From the NCBI GenBank assembly GCA_012861695.1, contig JAAOOA010001155.1:32501-96500 (forward strand): 64,000 nucleotides of DNA, written 5' to 3'. Positions 49,501 to 62,312 of this stretch are shown one piece after another (the first letter of the stretch is position 1; each line of letters starts with the position of its first letter). The position numbers and the translations under genes were made by a program. This stretch comes from Trematomus loennbergii (Eukaryota > Chordata > Actinopteri > Perciformes > Nototheniidae). The notes under the pieces were generated by a model, which did not search any database, was not told the DNA's origin, and worked only from the letters and a program-made list of their open reading frames with translations.

Positions 49501-49745
49501 GGGACATGTCTCCATGCTTTAATGTTCAAAAAGCTCTTTATTTTTCTCATACTGCCTGTGCTGCAGCACCTCTTTTCACCCTCTGTCTGAAACCAGAGCC
49601 CAGTCTACTCTGATTGGTTAGCTGGCCGGCTCTGTTGTGATTGGTCAACTGCTTGGAGATGTCCCGCCCCTTAGCCTATCACGTACAATGTGTTGAAGCA
49701 CTTAGAAGTGTGAGTGTTACATAGTGATGTCACTCAAAATGTTGT
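49498..49745 (+). mobile_element. MITE, family B copy 2, right part
   Basis: Continues from the last minisatellite unit with GGGACATGTCTCCATGC, GCAGCACCTCTTTTCACC, GTGATTGGTCAACTGCTT and GTTACATAGTGATGTCA, collinear with copies at 60778 and 62019. The array is therefore an expansion of this element's left end. Confidence 0.85.
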
Positions 49746-52700
49746 GGAGTTGAAGTATTCACTCTAGTTCAAAATAACAAAACACAAATTTACACACAGC
49801 TGAACATGGGAACAGCTGGATTTACTAACTATGAGTGTTTAATAAAGGTCGTGCAGTAAAAAGAACAACATTAGCTTAAAACCTTTTATTTTCACATATG
49901 TGCCTTGCTTTAACATGTTGGGATCAAAAAGGTGCATCGTATCTTATCTTTAAAATGTAGTGAAATTGAAGTATTTGGGGAATAACATGGAAATACTCAA
50001 GTAAAAATAATACTTGAGTAAAAATATACTTTATTACATTTCACCACCTCCAACAAACGATGCAGTGAAGGTCAGATTCAGGTTCACTGCTTCATAACAG
50101 CGCAGATGGGCACAATAATAATAATGTTGACAGGTTTCCGGGGGCTCCCATTAATGCTGCCAGTTATTGTAATAACAACACAGCGGAGGGGTTTGAGGAG
50201 AACATCACCTTCCATGCGGGAGGCCAATGTTTGATTCCTGGAAAATGCAATAACCTTTACAACCTCAATCATATCAGAGAAGAACATTAAGAACTGCCCT
50301 TTCCAACACAACAAATCAATGATTGCTCTGCGGTGGAGTTCACTCCTTCCATGTGGGGGGCAAGAGCAATAATTCAACCCATGTTAAATTAAAGCAGAAT
50401 TAAAAGGCCTGCCCTCATTATTGACGGCTCAGTGCACACTCGTAACTGGAATTGGAATTAAACAAAAAGTGGAGCACGAACAGGAGAAGGTAAAAGTCTC
50501 CATTAAAGCCTATAAATAAATATTGTGTTAGAGCTACTGGCAATCCTGAGACAACTTTCATTGTTTGGGAGATTTGTGTGTTAGAAAAGCAACAATATCA
50601 GTTATCGAGCCCCACAATCTGAACACATGTAGTTAGGAATAATATTTAAATTGAAGCAGCTCTGAATCTGCAGTTCACTGAGAAGGTGATCTGCCAACTT
50701 CTGATATAAATGTCAAACAGGAGGGCAGCAGAGGAGGGACACATATTCCCCTACTGGCGACGGGATTTATTGTCTCAACACGAAGAGCAAACCTTAAATC
50801 TCATATGGATCAGAGCGGGTTCAGATGGGCCAATGTGATCTCCTTTTTTTTATCGTAACTTTTATTGTGCAGGAGGAGGTTGACCCTCTGTTTTTACAGC
50901 ATGGTCTGATCAGTATGCCTGATTAGATGTGAGACTGTAATATTCAATGATGCATGTGTTCAAATACATCCTGGTACAACTTAGACTAATGTGAAGTACT
51001 AAGGCTAAGCATTTGTGGTCCTCTTGTGTTGTTTTGCAAAACAATATATAATCAGGGTGTGTTATTTCTTAACTCTTTCCCTCTTTCTAAAATCAGGTAA
51101 TTCATATAAAATGTTATGTATGTATTTATTTTATTAAATAAATCAATGTAAACAGTATTAGATATATCAATGCAAACACATTTGTTTGCATGAGTGAATG
51201 AGATGAATAGCAAATGAGAAATCTGTCAGTCAAAACTTTTAAATAAATTCAGGATTGAATATAATTTAAATGCATGTTGCACATCTTATGTTTTTTTTAA
51301 AGAAAGTATTCGATTTGGAGATTTTGTTTGAACTACAAAAATGTGAACTAATTGGGAAAAAGTAAACCTTGACTGCACCTCGAGTGAAAAATGGAGCTTC
51401 ACAATGGCAGAAACCTATGAGTAATAAATGGAGACTGGGTCCATATTTCAAATAGACTATGAGTTTAACCCGAAATCTTAAAACCAAGACTCCGCTGTGA
51501 GATCAGATCTCCTTTTCAATGCAGACAATCATCAAACAACTATCTCCTAAAGGGAACCAAAATCACAATGAAGCAAAGCACAAAGCCTTATCTTCTCTGT
51601 TGGTCCTCAGAAAGGCAGCAGTCTCTCTAGAAATCCATCTGACAATATTTTGGATGCATGGTCTGAGTTAAACCCTGCAAAGTGATTTTATCAGTGATAT
51701 CCGGCTGTAAGAAATCAAGAGGTTTGTTTTATTTTGTTTAGAGAAACTGATGACATTTTGACTTCTGTTCTCTGATCTTCTATTATCACATTTGACTGCT
51801 CCAAAGTAAGAATGAATGCTCTCAGAGAAATGCATAAGGAATGTATTATATATCTCTTGTGCTGCCTGCAGGCACAATTCAGAGGTGACCTCGAAAAGGC
51901 GACATGTCTGCAGAGAAGTGATCAGCTTAAATCCATAGCTGCCGACTTCCTGATTTGTACAACAGCAGTCACCCCCCCATCACAGCACTCTGGGAAGCAG
52001 ACGTGTGTGAGAAAACATGCAGAGATCAGATCCATGCAGAAACACAGCAAGCAAACAACATGCTGAGCAGCCTCTGGACGCTCAGATTCTTCCTCATGCT
52101 TCAGGCAACAGATCAACATCTGGAGAAATGTTTTCCCCACAAACACCAGCTGAGACGCCTGTTTCTGTCTGATCTGAATTGTGATTGTCTTCCCTGCAGG
52201 TTGAGAGTTGCAGAAACAGTTGGAGCGGTGACATTTGTCATGAAAGCCAGTTGAATACGTTCTCACAGAATAATAAAATACAGGGATTTTTGGAGAAAGC
52301 AGCCTCAATAATATCCCACTTTGGAAAGAACAAACAAAGAGACAATCCAAAAGCCATTGTTCACCCAAATCCCACAAAACACACATTTTGAAAAATGTGG
52401 CCACCATAGTTGTCAGGTGGAATGAACATGCAGTTTCACAGAGATGCGAATCATCCCATGATCTGTATGCCAAAGTAAAGCTCAGAGCAGAGAACAGAGG
52501 ACGCCAGGCATATTGATATTGTGTATATTGATGTGTGTGAGGTCTCCTGCAGTGCTTTGTTCCAGCAGCATGAAGAAGTCACACTGTGCTGTGTGCAGGC
52601 ACATCTCACTATCTGATTCTACACTTTTTTTATTTGATGAGGCTTGTGGTGTAACGGGCTGCATGTGGCCGTGCAGAGTGTTGACATGCAGCTCACAGCC

Positions 52701-53185
52701 GGGAGCATCATCATCATGCAGAGCAGGAGGCAGCAGAGGAGCCTGCCCCTGTAAGTAGCCTGTAAGTGTGTTTTAATGATTAAGGAGAGAGTGATCACCA
52801 TGCTCAACTGGAAGCCAGAGCAGAGGTCTTCGGGGAGTTTCCTGCGTAGACGGCAACACACACATGAACTGGGAAGTGTTTGTTTACTGTCCACTATTAG
52901 GTTAAATCAAATCAAAGTGCTTCACAAACCTGAAAAAATACTGATGTGTGGGTGTGTGGGCAAAAAACCCCTATATAACACACTAAAGGAAATTAAAAGA
53001 CCCCAAAATGCAGAATAGGGCCCATTTAGGATGGATAACATGATCAAAAAACATCTGTATGATATAATTTTAGGAAATGTTACATTTCGAATGAGCCATT
53101 ACTATGTGATATTTAAATATTACAAAGCACCACAATCAACCATAACAAATGTGAATCATTTCAGCTGCTGTAATTCTGAGTTACT
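49746..53185. other. Intergenic, no gene recognised
   Basis: About 3.4 kb with short frames only and no splice-consistent homology. A repeat-like piece with ACTTGAGTAAAAATATAC lies at 49975-50056. The rest looks single-copy. Confidence 0.4.
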
Positions 53186-53189
53186 TTAA

Positions 53190-53679
53190 GGGGACCTATC
53201 ATGCAAAATGCACTTTTGTACGTCTTTTCTACATGAATATGTGTCCCCGGTGTTCCAGGGAACTCACCAAGTGTCAGAAAACACAACCCTCTCTATTTTC
53301 CTCCATACCCAAATCTCTAAAAAAGGGGCTGCAACGGATCTGATAAAAACTGATCCAGATTTGAACACTGTCCTGACGTCAGGACGGTGGCGCTACGGCT
53401 ATTGGGCCAACTCCACCAATCAGGAGGAGACAGCCACGGCCATTGCCGTTCGAAAGCGCTGGAGACGTTGTAGTACATATGCCAGGCCAGTAGATGGTGC
53501 TGTTCTCACAGAATCACCCTTGCAAAAACAGAGCTAGAAAATGTCAAATTGAGCGAAATGAGGCATGGCTAAAATGCATGATCTGTTTGGTATTTTGAAA
53601 AAAAAAAAGTATAAATATGCTTTATATTATAGGTATGGTCCTACACTATATTATTAAAATATAGCATGATAGGTCCACT
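53190..53679. mobile_element. TTAA-flanked MITE, family A copy 4 (inverted)
   Basis: TTAA at 53186-53189 and 53680-53683. Reads GGGGACCTATCATGC to GCATGATAGGTCCACT, the inverse orientation of copies 3 and 5, and nearly identical to them. Confidence 0.92.
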
Positions 53680-54664
53680 TTAAATGGATGACAGCAGCTT
53701 CTTCATCTCTCTCAAGGACATTTAAGCAATCTGGACACAGGCGGTAGGGGTGGAAACCGTGACATTTTGTTTATAACCCAGCCATTGTAAGCACTAAGTC
53801 AATCTGTCACCTCTCACTGTCTTCTGTTTTGTCTCAAGCACCTGGCGAGAATTGTCTCTGTACATACACTCTCCTCCATTGTAAAAATAAAAAATAACCA
53901 GGGCTGGATTCCAGCTTCTTTTGTCCTGATGGTGTGGACAGCAGCTCGGTGTGTGTATGGTTTCCCATGCAGCCAGAGCAGATATCAGCTCGGCCTTATC
54001 AGCAGGAGCCACAAAGAGCTGTGGGTGAAGAGGAGCGGAGGCTGAGGGGGGGGACCATTCCTCGGGGAGGCAGCTAATAATCGCCCCGCCAAAGAAAGTG
54101 TGACACTAGGTGGAGGGCGGTTTATAGAAAGCCTCTCTGTGGAGGACCAAAGACTGCAGCGGAGATTTCTCATCCTATAAAGCTCCATGTTGTCTAAAAG
54201 CTGCATGTTTTATAATTCACAGTGGAAGGAGACAGGTGGTTTATGAGAGGGAATTATGTATTTGACAAATATGTATATGATTGCATAAGAGGGGAGGCAA
54301 TACGACCACAACCACTTTTCATCAGCTGTTTTTGTTTCTCTGTTACATGGAGAAATATGAAATGACGGGTATTGAAACCCTAACTCACCCAGGGAAATGT
54401 AAGCGCAGGGCGACTGTCCCAAAGCAGTTCAGTGGTACAGTCTTCTGTTTAGCATAAATGCAATTTTCCCATTAGAATACTCATTTTGTGAAAGATAAAT
54501 GAAGACTAAATTGACCCTGACTAAACTGACCCTGAGTCTTTGAAATTCATGGTCCCCGTTTAATAAATGATAATTTAATGCTCAGCGTAACTCCTCTCCC
54601 ATCTTCGCTAACTGAACTCACTTCAGCGTGAAATCCACTGACCTCTGATTCATTGGCTGAATCT

Positions 54665-54666
<2 letters not shown>

Positions 54667-54735
<69 letters not shown>

Positions 54736-54756
54736 TGTGTGTGTGTGTGTGTGTGT
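54667..54756. repeat. (TG)n microsatellite
   Basis: About 45 TG units with one interruption (GTGGTG near 54728). Confidence 0.97.
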
Positions 54757-55882
54757 CATTCAGCCACACAGTTTTAAATGTCCTTGATTTGATATATTTG
54801 CCTCCAGAAGCGCAGACATGTCCAAAGAAAGAGGAAGATCTCCATTAACCTCTTAGCCTTCAATATTTATTTCAAAATGAGTTTAAAAAAAAAACTGTGT
54901 AATATATTCCTTTTTATTTCTTTACCCAGGATTTTTGAAGCAACATCATACCTACATTGAGATGAACATTTAAATATGCTATTTCCTAGGATTCCTCAGT
55001 AAAACCCAGTTTAAATAACCAGTCTTTGGTAAGGCACTCAGGGAGCAGCATTACACTCACCGTCACAGGTTGTCATTAAACTAATTGATTGGTTTTCAAA
55101 CGTCAAAGTTCCTAAAACATAACCTAACCCTATCAGAGGGCAGAGAGAAAGAGATTAAGAGGAGTAAGAAGTAGATACTAACACACCAAAATGTCATGTT
55201 AACAAGAAGCTTTTTTTGCTGGCACCATGAAGGACAATGAATTCTGACACAAAGTGTGCTGAGCTCATAGGTTTCAGTAAAGGCCTTTGTAGTTTCCGGC
55301 ATCAAGGACTGTTTATAAGAAGTGGAAGTAGTCGATAGATATTGGATTACCCATTGGTTTTGAGATGTTTTGAAGCCTTAGAGAGAGAGACTCGCTCTGG
55401 GGGGAACACAGGGATGTTTACATGCACACAAACATATAAAACACAGGAAAGGGAATCTGTACGTATTTAACTCAGCTTGTTTCACTGATACACTGAGAAA
55501 AGAAAAGCACATACGATAAAAGATTACATTCAAGCTTTCCCACCTGCTGCCCACATCACACCGTCTGTATAGCCTGTGTGCAAAGCTGCCAATCATTATA
55601 CTGTTTGTTGAATCAATCTATACACTTTTTCATAAGAATACAAACACAGAAAAAGAATAAATCATTGTAATTCAAGTTGTTTGTAGGAATTGTACATGTT
55701 GTAACTTATTAATTATTTATCACACATATATCAAGTTTTTTTTTTTTACGTTGGATTGCTTCTATGCAGAGATTTAAAAACAATTAAGTAAAAGTGAGAA
55801 TGTGAAAACATGTAAAAATGTCCCAAATTGGGATCAATAAAGTTCTATCGTATCTTATCTTGTCTTATGTATATCCAGTTAA

Positions 55883-56374
55883 AGTGGACCTATCATGCTA
55901 TATTTGAATAATATAGCGTAGGACCATACCTGTATATAAGGCATATTTATACTTTTTTTTTTTCAAAATACCAAACAGATCATGCATTTTAGCCATGCCT
56001 CATTTTGCTCAATTTGAAAAATGTTAGCTCTGTTTTTGCAAGGGTTGATTCTATGAGCAACAGCACCATCTAGAGGCCTGGCATATGTACTACAGCGTCT
56101 CCAGCGCTTTCGAACGGCAATGGCCGTGGCTGTCTCCTCCTGATTGGTGGAGTTGGCCCAATAGCCGTAGCGCCACCGTCCTGACGTCAGGACAGTGTTC
56201 AAATCTGGATCAGTTTTTATCAGATCCGTTGCAGCCCCTTTTTTAGAGATTTGGGTATGGAGGAAAATAGAGAGGGTTGTGTTTTCTGACACTTGGTGAG
56301 TTCCCTGGAACACCGGGGACACATATTCATGTATAAAAGACGTACAAAAGTGCATTTTGCATGATAGGTCCCCT
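55883..56374. mobile_element. TTAA-flanked MITE, family A copy 5
   Basis: TTAA at 55879-55882 and 56375-56378, ends as in copy 3. High identity to copies 3 and 4. Confidence 0.92.
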
Positions 56375-56886
56375 TTAAGCTAGTTAGACATTCAGATCTG
56401 TGGTTATAACTGAGCACACATCAAGTGGTAAGTCTGTTTTTTATGCCCAAATAAAAACAGCAATGCTATATGATGGCAATGACACGATTTTATAAGCTGC
56501 AATCCGAATTTTTCAGTGAATAAAACAATGTGTAAAACCTTGAAGTGTAGAAAATAATTTGGGAGCTTTTCACAGTTGCATCCTGCACCTCTCCACTCTG
56601 CAGCTGTGCACGTAGCAGGGATGAATATCTGTGTATGAAAAGGGAAAAACAGATGCTTTTTAAAGTCAAGGCAGATGCCCTTATGCGAACAAACTATCAA
56701 TGAGAGCATCTGCAGCCCTGTTTCATTCTGTTGTCTTGGATGACAGAGCTCATGAATGTCTGCTGGCTGTAGCTGTGACACAGATCGCAGCTACTGTAGA
56801 AGACAAAACATCAGATCAATGCTAACATTTCTCCAACATGCCTGAGGGTGCAGTGCAGTCGCTCCATCAAGGGCAAATAAAAGAGC

Positions 56887-57290
56887 AGATTAGCATAAAG
56901 TGTCCAGGAACAGCTCGGGGATTTGTCCCCACACTTCTGCTGAACAAATGTATTCACTGCATAAAATAAATAGAGAAACACGTCCTCCTAAAGCTCAGTT
57001 ATCAAGGATGAACAACTGTTTTGTTTTTGAGGAGGCTAGAAGCAACTAAAGCGCCATCTGAAATCATTAAATGGCAATAAGCAAATGATAAAGCAGATTA
57101 GCATAAAGTGTCCAGGAACGGCTCAGAGATTTGTCGCCACACTTCTGCTGCACACTGTCTCCAGTAAATGAATTAACGATGAGAATCACCTCCTCCTAAA
57201 CTCGGGGCATCACGGCTGAATGGTTGTTTTTCTTTGCTTTAGTTTGTTTTTGAGGACGCTTTAAGCAGCTCCATCTGAAATCATTAAATG
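56887..57290 (+). repeat. Diverged local tandem duplication, two units of about 200 bp
   Basis: Unit 1 starts CAGATTAGCATAAAGTGTCC near 56887; unit 2 starts with the same bases near 57092. Both contain CACACTTCTGCTG, TTTGTTTTTGAGGA and CCATCTGAAATCATTAAATG in the same order, with gaps between. Confidence 0.75.
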
Positions 57291-59069
57291 AGTTGATGGT
57301 GGCAGCATCTGCTCTCACTGCATGCTTGGTTAAGATTTGCTCCGCGGGGAGACTGTGGAACAAAAGCAGCAGGAACGGCACGTTGTCTTTTCACATGCTC
57401 CGTTAAGTTTGACCACCGTGTCGGCTCGGAGCGTCGCTGTCTTGCCTGATTACTCCCAACAAGTTCCACTTCTCCACTCATCTGCTGTCAACAAGCTCCA
57501 GCGGAAAAAACATCACGCACTTTGATGTCTGGAGTAATTTGCATGATAGCTGCCCTCTCTGGCACAGTGAGTTAATAAAAAAAACTTTTTCTATTAACCA
57601 TCCCTCCAGGATTTTAGACAAGAGACAGAAGCCTTATGTGTCACCTGCTGCAACAAATACAAACCTGTTGCCTATGAAGATGGAGGCGTGTTGGCAGGAA
57701 GTGGAGATGTGTGTGTTTGTCGAGCTGCTTTGGAAGGAAACATAATGTTTTCTCCTGTTTCCATCACTAATCTCTGTTTAACTTAAATCCGCCAACAGTC
57801 CTGGAAATCACATCAGTGTGAATTAAAGTGAGGGAATCCTTCTGCTCTGTGTCACACCAGTTAACAGGTTTAACTGCGGAGCTGAGAATAATGCTGCAGG
57901 ATGGAAGAGAGAGAAAATGAAGCGGAGACGCTGAGAGAGACACAGTCATTATGAGTTATGTAAATCTCCAGAAGCTGGTTCCAGTCATCATTTCCATTGT
58001 AGATTGTGGTGTAATTGTGCTGCTGCGTGCTGCTGATAAACCTTTGGAAGAGTCCGGTCTCCTCTGGATTCTATCAGGAGGCCGTCAGACAGGAAGTTTT
58101 GGCTCTGACAGGAAGCCAGGAGGGTTCTTGGGTAGCAGCAGATTCTCCTCTTTGTCTCTCTGCACCAACACGATGTCACAGCTTGTGAAGAGAAGACAGA
58201 AGCAGCAGACAGAGACAGATATCAACACCTGTCATCATCTGTACATGCAGCTGGCCGGACGCTCTTATCTGCAGCAGCTCACAGTCCTGAGAGCACAGAC
58301 TGAGTTTAGACGCTCCTAGAGGAAATAAAACCAGTGACTGTGGAGGAGCTCGACTCGCTGAGTTCACAGGACTTTCTGTGGCTCCATCAAAACCTTCCTG
58401 ACACTTCACACAACAACACTGAGGGTCTTGATTGAAGCATCGATGAAAAGCACATTATATCAGAATGTAAAAGTTGTAAAGGTGTAAAAGTGTATGTTAT
58501 AGTTCAAGATACTTTTGGATAATGCTTGCAACATTTTTGCCTTCAAGGAAAGGGTGTGTCTCTTGACTGATTGTCGTTCTTCTGCAAAGAAAATCAAGTA
58601 CAATTTTGTATTTTTCTCCAAAGTCGTTAACATCCAGTCATTTTATGAAATGATCAATGATTGAGTTTAGGGATATTTTCCTCTGATATCATTTGAAGGA
58701 CAAATTATTCATCAAAGGCTTTTATGCACTTGCTTTGAGCTTAATGAAGTTCGCTATCGTGAATGAATTGAAAACCTTAATAATTAAAATGTTAATTGAC
58801 CAGTAAGAATAATAATTCTCAACACGAAAGCAAGACTCCAACCTGCTTTGGTGTTAAAAGAAAATCCTCTTCACTAAATATGTTTCTGCTCCGTTTAGTC
58901 AGGCGTGCAGAGCTGTTTAAGGGCTTTGGTTTGAAGTCATTTAGAATTAAAAGGGCCCCATTTGTTTTCCCCTTTACTGTAGTGTGCTGTATAGGTTTTT
59001 GTAAAATGTCTACAAAGAGCGAGTGGAGTAGAATATTGGCCCTCCAACACATTGTTCGTGATAGGGGGG
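57291..59069. other. Intergenic, no gene recognised
   Basis: Frames are short and without family resemblance. No transposon ends found. Confidence 0.4.
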
Positions 59070-59264
59070 GGGGACATCTCTAAGCGGTTGACCAATCAGA
59101 GCAGACTGGGCTCTGGTTTCAGACAGAGGGTGAAAAGAGGTGCTGCAGCACAGGCAGTATGAGAAAAATAAAGAGCTTTTTGAACATCAAAGCGTGGAGA
59201 CATGTTCCAGTAGAGACACTACATACTGATATGAACCTGAAAATGAGCAGAATATGGACCCCTT
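59070..59264 (-). mobile_element. MITE, family B copy 3, truncated
   Basis: Reverse-oriented: AGCGGTTGACCAATCAGAGC to GAACCTGAAAATGAGC and ATGGACCCCTTT. The distal end is lost at the G run near 59064-59073. Confidence 0.8.
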
Positions 59265-59699
59265 TCATTCTCTTTGCAGGGAACCTTCAAAACTGAAACT
59301 AAAATATATTAAGTGTGAAACTCAGACTGAGCTGCTTTATGACTGCTCAGCCTATAAAGTCTATTCATCATTTCAGAGGACTGACTGAAGGCCCCCCTGT
59401 GACCTGAAACAGTTTACACAACTTCACAGACCTGTCGAGGCTGAATCAAAGCTGACACTCTGCAATTATAAGAGACCATTAACAAAGTAATTGGGGATAA
59501 TTAATGGCAACTCAATAAGCACTCGCACCTCTCATAGTAGATGTATTTCACTGTATGGCTCTCGACAGTAAAGCAATCTGACAGCTGTGATTTTAATAAT
59601 CTAGGAGGCAGTTATGGAGTCTGCCGAATGGACATATGCAAGTGTACTGTTTCTCAGTCTTCATCCGGCTGTGGTGGATTCACAGGTTAGGTTGGGGGT

Positions 59700-59868
59700 G
59701 AGGGGGTGTCCGGTGCCTTGCTCAAGGGCACCACGGCAGGGCAGGAGGTGAACTGGGACCTCTCCAAGTAGCAGTCCACACTCCATGTTTAGGTCTGGTC
59801 GGGGACTTGAACCGGCGACCCTACGGCTCACAGTCCAAGCCCCTACTGACTGAGCCACTGCCGGACTC
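59700..59868 (-). mobile_element. tRNA-derived SINE, second copy
   Basis: Same family as 32107-32408: GGCAGTGGCTCAGTCAGTAG and GTCGCCGGTTCAAGTCC on the minus strand. Shorter at its 3' end. Confidence 0.85.
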
Positions 59869-60777
59869 CCATGAAAACTAATACACATAATCAAGACAAT
59901 AATCAACTTGAAAAACAACGATTCATTGCATTTTTTAAGGGAAAATATATTATTTGTATATTAAAAACATATTGATATATTACATTGTTTTTGCTCAGTC
60001 TCCATTTGAATAAGCCAAAAAACTGCCAAATTAAATGTTTTAAAATGGTCGGGACACAAAATCACGTGATGCACCAATTAAATAGACACAATAATTTGCA
60101 GTCACAGGAGTATATATGGTAGGATAAAGAATTCAATTTAATTAACATTGTTAATTAAGTGTTCATCATTTACACTCTCTCCTGGGGTATTGTGAGTCAA
60201 AAGGTTAATAGTAATAAGCAGACATCTCACTACTTCATCAGCACTATGCACAGACACAGAGCTTTAACCAGCGACTGTTCCTGCTGCAGGCCCACCTGCC
60301 TCTAATCACTCATTAACCAGATAACGAGGTCATTAGGGACACTGATTGGCAGCTAATGAAGCACCTGTGTTACTCAGATACTAACAAATAAACCTGCAGC
60401 TTTACACTTTGAAGAAAAGCTCCAGTGAAACAACTGTGGATGTCTGGCTCTCTGAGGACTCTTTATCTGCCGCAGCTGATACAACAAAAACTCCTCAGTC
60501 AGACGGCTTGTTTCAAATTTCCCTCAACACAACAAGACCAAGTCTTTTCCCCACAGCAACAACAGGAGGTGTTTCTGTCCAGAGGGAGTCTGACTCGACT
60601 GAAGCTTGTCGTCCTTGGCTTGATTCTAGTTTCAGTGTCTGAACAGACAAGATGAGCAGCGAGCTCTGACGGAAACATTTAAAAAATCTCCAGAGAAACA
60701 CTTAGCCATAGATGTAATTACACTCGGGAAACTGTGGACATAACCCCACTACTGAATTTGTCCTGATACTGATTTAA

Positions 60778-61186
60778 AGGGGCCATTCTATGCTCATTTT
60801 CAGGTTCATATCAGTATGTAGTGTCTCTACTGGGACATGTTCCATGCTTTAATGTTCAAAAAGCTCTTTATTGTTCTCATACTGCCTGTGCTGCAGCATC
60901 TTTTCACCCTCTGTCTGAAACAGAGGCCAGTCTGCTCTGATTGGTTAGCTGGCCGGCTCTGTTGTGATTGGTCAACTGCTTAGAGATGTCCCGCCCTTAG
61001 CCTATCACGTACAATGTGTTGGAGTGCTAGCCAATAGAAGCGTGAGTGTTACATAGTGATGTCAATAGAGGTGTTTGAGGCATGGTGGGGGGGAGAATAC
61101 AACTTTTTGTTTTAGCCGTTGCAGATAATTGTCATGCACTCTACAGGAAAGGGAAAACCCCCAAAAGCCAAATAGGGCCATTTTTC
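60778..61186 (+). mobile_element. MITE, family B copy 4
   Basis: TTAA at 60774-60777, then AGGGGCCATTCTATGCTCAT and TCATATCAGTATGTAGTGTC. The right end near AATAGGGCCATTT has lost its TTAA. Best reference for the source of the minisatellite unit. Confidence 0.85.
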
Positions 61187-62018
61187 TAGTATAATTTGTT
61201 TAAAATGTTCTGCTTAGTTGCACAAAGAAATATTAACTTAAATACAAGAATGCTTTTAGAAATGTTCTACCTCCATTTATGTTGCATACGGATCACTCTG
61301 TAATAGCCTACATTATTTTTTACCACTATCTCTCAACCTGAAGTGAAGCCAATGCCCTTGTCATAGAGGCTCTGTCTCCCTGAACTCTGGATTAAAAGAA
61401 AATGACTCGGAACAAAATATCACTTCAATCAATATTCAATGCATTCTGGGAACTTTGGTTATATTGCAAAGCTGTAAATCCTTTAGAGCTACAACGAAAT
61501 AAAATGAAGCCGGCAGCTCTGGAGAACAGAAGGAGGACGGAAACAGATCCCAGACCTGCTGTCTGCCCGAAGGAAGCCAGAGGCATGTTGCTGTTTACCA
61601 CAGGGAAAGCCATTAACTCATAATTAGTTCATGTGTAAAACTGTGTCTCTTAAAAAGAGCTTCCTTGTGAGATTACAAACATGAAGTTCTGCAGTTTCAA
61701 AGATGAATAAACAACACAGTCAGACTCTTCCATTATTTAAGGCGAAGTTAGGTGAAAAAAGGCTCAGGAGAACTACTCCCCTTTTAAAAAATACATGAAC
61801 ATTAGTTTTTAAAATCAACAACCTAAAAGCTTCAAAATTAGAGGAGGATGGGGATGGAGGAGCTGCAGCAACACAGGTTGGAAAGGCTCCTTAAACTAAA
61901 AGATCTCAATAACTCTAAGATGGATTGCCAAGAAATTTGGTCCAGACATTGTCCACAAATGATGAATCCAGATGATCCCCTTATATGTACTAGTTGACAC
62001 TATGCAGGTATATTTTAA

Positions 62019-62308
62019 AGGGCCCTATTATGTTCATTTTCAGGTTGAATATGTGTATGTAGTGTCTCTACTGTGACATGTCTCCTTTCTTTAATGTTCA
62101 AACAGCTCTTTATTTTTCTCATACTGCCTGTGCTGCAGCACCTCTTTTCACCCTCTGTCTGAAACCAGAGGCCAGTCTGCTCTGATTGGTTAGCTGGTCG
62201 GTTCTGTTGTGATTGGTCAACCGCTTAGAGATGTCCCGCCCCTTAGCCTATCACGTACAATGTGTTGGAGCGCTAGCCAAAACCCCCCAAAAAACTGAAT
62301 AGGGCCCT
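62019..62308 (+). mobile_element. MITE, family B copy 5, with intact TTAA
   Basis: TTAA at 62015-62018 and 62309-62312. Ends AGGGCCCTATTATG and GAATAGGGCCCT are inverted repeats. A compact 290-bp copy that fixes the family B boundaries. Confidence 0.9.
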
Positions 62309-62312
62309 TTAA

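Noticed and set aside
54547..54759. Thr-His repeat frame on the minus strand
   Set aside because: It is a translation of the TG microsatellite.
27560..56355. Repeated 100-130 codon frames starting MHFCTSF at three places as a gene family
   Set aside because: They lie inside family A MITEs and are translations of non-coding transposon sequence.
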